Below are positions 32,406-33,802 of a DNA stretch of 33,802 bases, in pieces. Every line of letters starts with the position of its first letter. Within the stretch, counting starts at the first letter, position 1. Made by a program: the position numbers and the translations under genes. The DNA comes from Planctomycetota bacterium (GTDB lineage Bacteria; Planctomycetota; SZUA-567). Under the pieces are notes generated by a model. It saw nothing but the letters and a program-made list of their open reading frames with translations. It did not search any database and was not told the DNA's origin. The stretch lies in contig JAGUZQ010000013.1 in the NCBI GenBank assembly GCA_020060765.1, positions 1-33,802 on the forward strand. The letters run 5' to 3'.

Positions 32406-32434
32406 TTGACAAAGATATCACCTGATGGTATGCT
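32406..32434 (+). promoter_or_regulatory. Sigma-70-type promoter of the GH36-like gene
   Basis: TTGACA (32406-32411) and TATGCT (32429-32434) are 17 bp apart. The -35 hexamer is the consensus. The predicted start point is about 25 nt before the ATG. Operator-like site 2 overlaps the -10 hexamer. Confidence 0.8.
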
Positions 32435-32442
32435 TAATATCA
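32423..32442. promoter_or_regulatory. Operator-like dyad, site 2 (over the -10 of the GH36-like gene)
   Basis: TGATGGTATGCTTAATATCA shares the TGAT...TTA/ATA-AATATCA frame of site 1 and covers the -10 box. Repressor bound here would block RNA polymerase. A small extra dyad ATCACCTGAT (32417-32426) overlaps its left end. Confidence 0.6.
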
Positions 32443-32465
32443 GAAGACAATCAAAGGAGATCTGA

Positions 32466-33802
32466 ATGCGTATCAATGCGTTTGATGCGAAAGGGCATCT
32501 TTTGGGAGTCCTGCCTCAAGTTGAGTCCCGAAAGACGGGGCAGGAACTGTTCGAGGTGGATAAGGCCATGCTGGATGCTTCCGGAAAGCAGATCGCATTC
32601 AGGTGCAGTGCTCCGATACTTGACCTGCACGGCTACTGGACCCCCGACATGATACGCCCGGAAATGCGGCTGGCCTGGCGGATAATCCTGACACACGCGG
32701 CTAACCGCAATTATCCGTTCATCGCGTTCATGTCGGACGGGCAGGAATGCCGCTTTGCCCTGGGTCACTCCAGCCTTTATGACGACGGGCAGATAACCGC
32801 GATCATGAACCAGGAAAAAGGGACGTATGACATCGAGTTCGCTCTCAGCGTGAACGAAGGAATGGAGCCGTTCCGGTTTTCCGTCTGGCAGGGCGGTGGA
32901 AGTTGGACGGATGTGATTGCGCAAGGCAGGGAATGGCTTGTTCCCGGAGGGGTGCCGGAATATCCGGACGCGGCTTGGGAACCGGTGTACTGCACCTGGT
33001 ACGCTGTTCATGGCGATATCCGGCAGGACTGGCTGGAGGCGGAAGCGCGGGAAGCCGCGCACCTCGGCTGCGGCACGTTCATCGTGGACGATGGCTGGTG
33101 TTTCGACGGGGGAAAAAGGGTCAACCCCGGAACCATCGGGACGTGGTACGACCGCATCGGCGACTGGGAGGTCTCCCGGGAAAAGCTGCCGGATTTCGCC
33201 AACCACGTCAGGCGGGTTCAGGCCATGGGACTGAAATACCTGCTGTGGGTCTCACCCTTTTTTGCCGGAGTTGAAAGCAGGCTGTACCGCGAAATAGAAA
33301 GCGAATTCCTGACGCCCATTCATGAGGGTTATCGCATCTTCGATCCGGCCGACGCGGCAGCGAGCGGCAAAAGCCTGGAGCGGCTGTCTTCTCTGGTGGA
33401 AGAATACCGCTTGGACGGACTGAAGGTGGACTTCATCGACATGGTGCCGACTTCGCTTACGCACCCGCGCGGACGCGAAGTGTACGCCTTCGTCGATAAG
33501 CTCTGGAAAAGGCTGAAAGACGCCAACCCCGAAGCGCTTGTCGAGTTCCGCCAGAAGTACTGTACACCGGTAATGCTGAACCGCGCGACGCAGTTCCGCG
33601 CCGGGGACGTGCCGTTCGATTTCCTTGCCAACCTGCACCGCATCGCGCAGATCCGCGTCATCCTCGGCGACGGGGTGCCGGTACACGCCGATCCGGTATA
33701 CTGGCACCCGGAGGAAAAAGCGTTCAACGTCTCAAGGCACATGATCTGCGCCCTTGCAGGGGTGCCGATGCTGTCAATGGAACTTTCCACACTGCCGCAC
33801 GG
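32466..33802 (+). CDS. GH36-like alpha-galactosidase, cut by the window end
   Basis: The frame starts at ATG 32466, with AAGGAGA 5 nt upstream, and is still open at the right edge (445 residues seen). An N-terminal beta domain (about 1-175) is followed by a TIM barrel. The barrel shows FIVDDGWCFDGG (first acidic pair, strand beta-1) and DGLKVDFID, where the Asp of KVDF is the expected nucleophile of GH36/GH27 clan-D enzymes. The catalytic acid would lie further on (the segment FRAGDVPFD may contain it). There is no signal peptide, so it should act in the cytoplasm on imported alpha-galactosides such as melibiose or raffinose-type sugars; relatives that act on other alpha-sugars exist. The divergent GntR/LacI-type regulator and the dyad sites suggest that it is induced by its substrate. 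Confidence 0.85.
   Translation, partial: MRINAFDAKGHLLGVLPQVESRKTGQELFEVDKAMLDASGKQIAFRCSAPILDLHGYWTPDMIRPEMRLAWRIILTHAANRNYPFIAFMSDGQECRFALGHSSLYDDGQITAIMNQEKGTYDIEFALSVNEGMEPFRFSVWQGGGSWTDVIAQGREWLVPGGVPEYPDAAWEPVYCTWYAVHGDIRQDWLEAEAREAAHLGCGTFIVDDGWCFDGGKRVNPGTIGTWYDRIGDWEVSREKLPDFANHVRRVQAMGLKYLLWVSPFFAGVESRLYREIESEFLTPIHEGYRIFDPADAAASGKSLERLSSLVEEYRLDGLKVDFIDMVPTSLTHPRGREVYAFVDKLWKRLKDANPEALVEFRQKYCTPVMLNRATQFRAGDVPFDFLANLHRIAQIRVILGDGVPVHADPVYWHPEEKAFNVSRHMICALAGVPMLSMELSTLPH

Noticed and set aside
1..33802. CRISPR array, integrase, phage genes, rRNA or tRNA
   Set aside because: No regularly spaced direct repeats, no recombinase or phage-type proteins and no structural RNA were seen on either strand.

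Overview
The window is about 33.8 kb of a GC-rich bacterial chromosome that most resembles a Lentisphaerota/Victivallales or neighbouring Verrucomicrobiota-type polysaccharide degrader. The grounds are several pseudopilin-like proteins carrying [10 protein letters not shown] and a C-terminal DGHV-type motif, very large secreted glycoside-hydrolase-like proteins with carbohydrate-binding or LamG domains, Gfo/Idh/MocA and URO-D-like enzymes, and sugar-type regulators. The phylum is an inference; no rRNA or tRNA gene was seen.

Left part (1-9.7 kb): the 5' part of an NfeD/YqiJ-like membrane protein (-), a cytoplasmic GH1 beta-glycosidase (+), a convergent GT39/ArnT-like membrane glycosyltransferase (-), a 175-bp MITE-like inverted-repeat element, a lipoprotein with DnaJ-type CxxCxGxG motifs (-), then an apparent minus-strand run of AraC regulator, PAS-PAS histidine kinase and DUF6941-like protein, divergent from a Gfo/Idh/MocA oxidoreductase (+).

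Middle (9.9-14 kb): a secreted HEGTH metalloprotease-like protein (-), a lower-GC lipoprotein (-), gene debris, and a URO-D/methyltransferase-like gene (+) with a perfect LacI-family-type palindrome in its leader.

Right-centre (14.3-31.1 kb) is the most unusual part. Three times, a long ORF that joins an AbiEi-antitoxin-like winged-helix domain in frame to a type II secretion/type IV pilin-like pseudopilin sits directly upstream of, and in the same direction as, a gene for a large exported carbohydrate-active protein: 18410-19825 before LamG + GH (14308-18301); 24140-25558 before a 1273-residue GH-like protein; 26308-27714 before a 1050-residue GH-like protein. In all three fusions a Shine-Dalgarno sequence and an in-frame ATG lie at the junction, so each locus could make both a DNA-binding/pilin fusion and a free pseudopilin. 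I infer a modular family linking regulation or display to exported hydrolases; this is a hypothesis from architecture.

Right end (31.2-33.8 kb): a GntR/LacI-type hybrid repressor (-) divergent from a GH36-like alpha-galactosidase (+, cut by the window end). A near-consensus promoter and two related 20-bp dyad sites between them suggest substrate-induced control.
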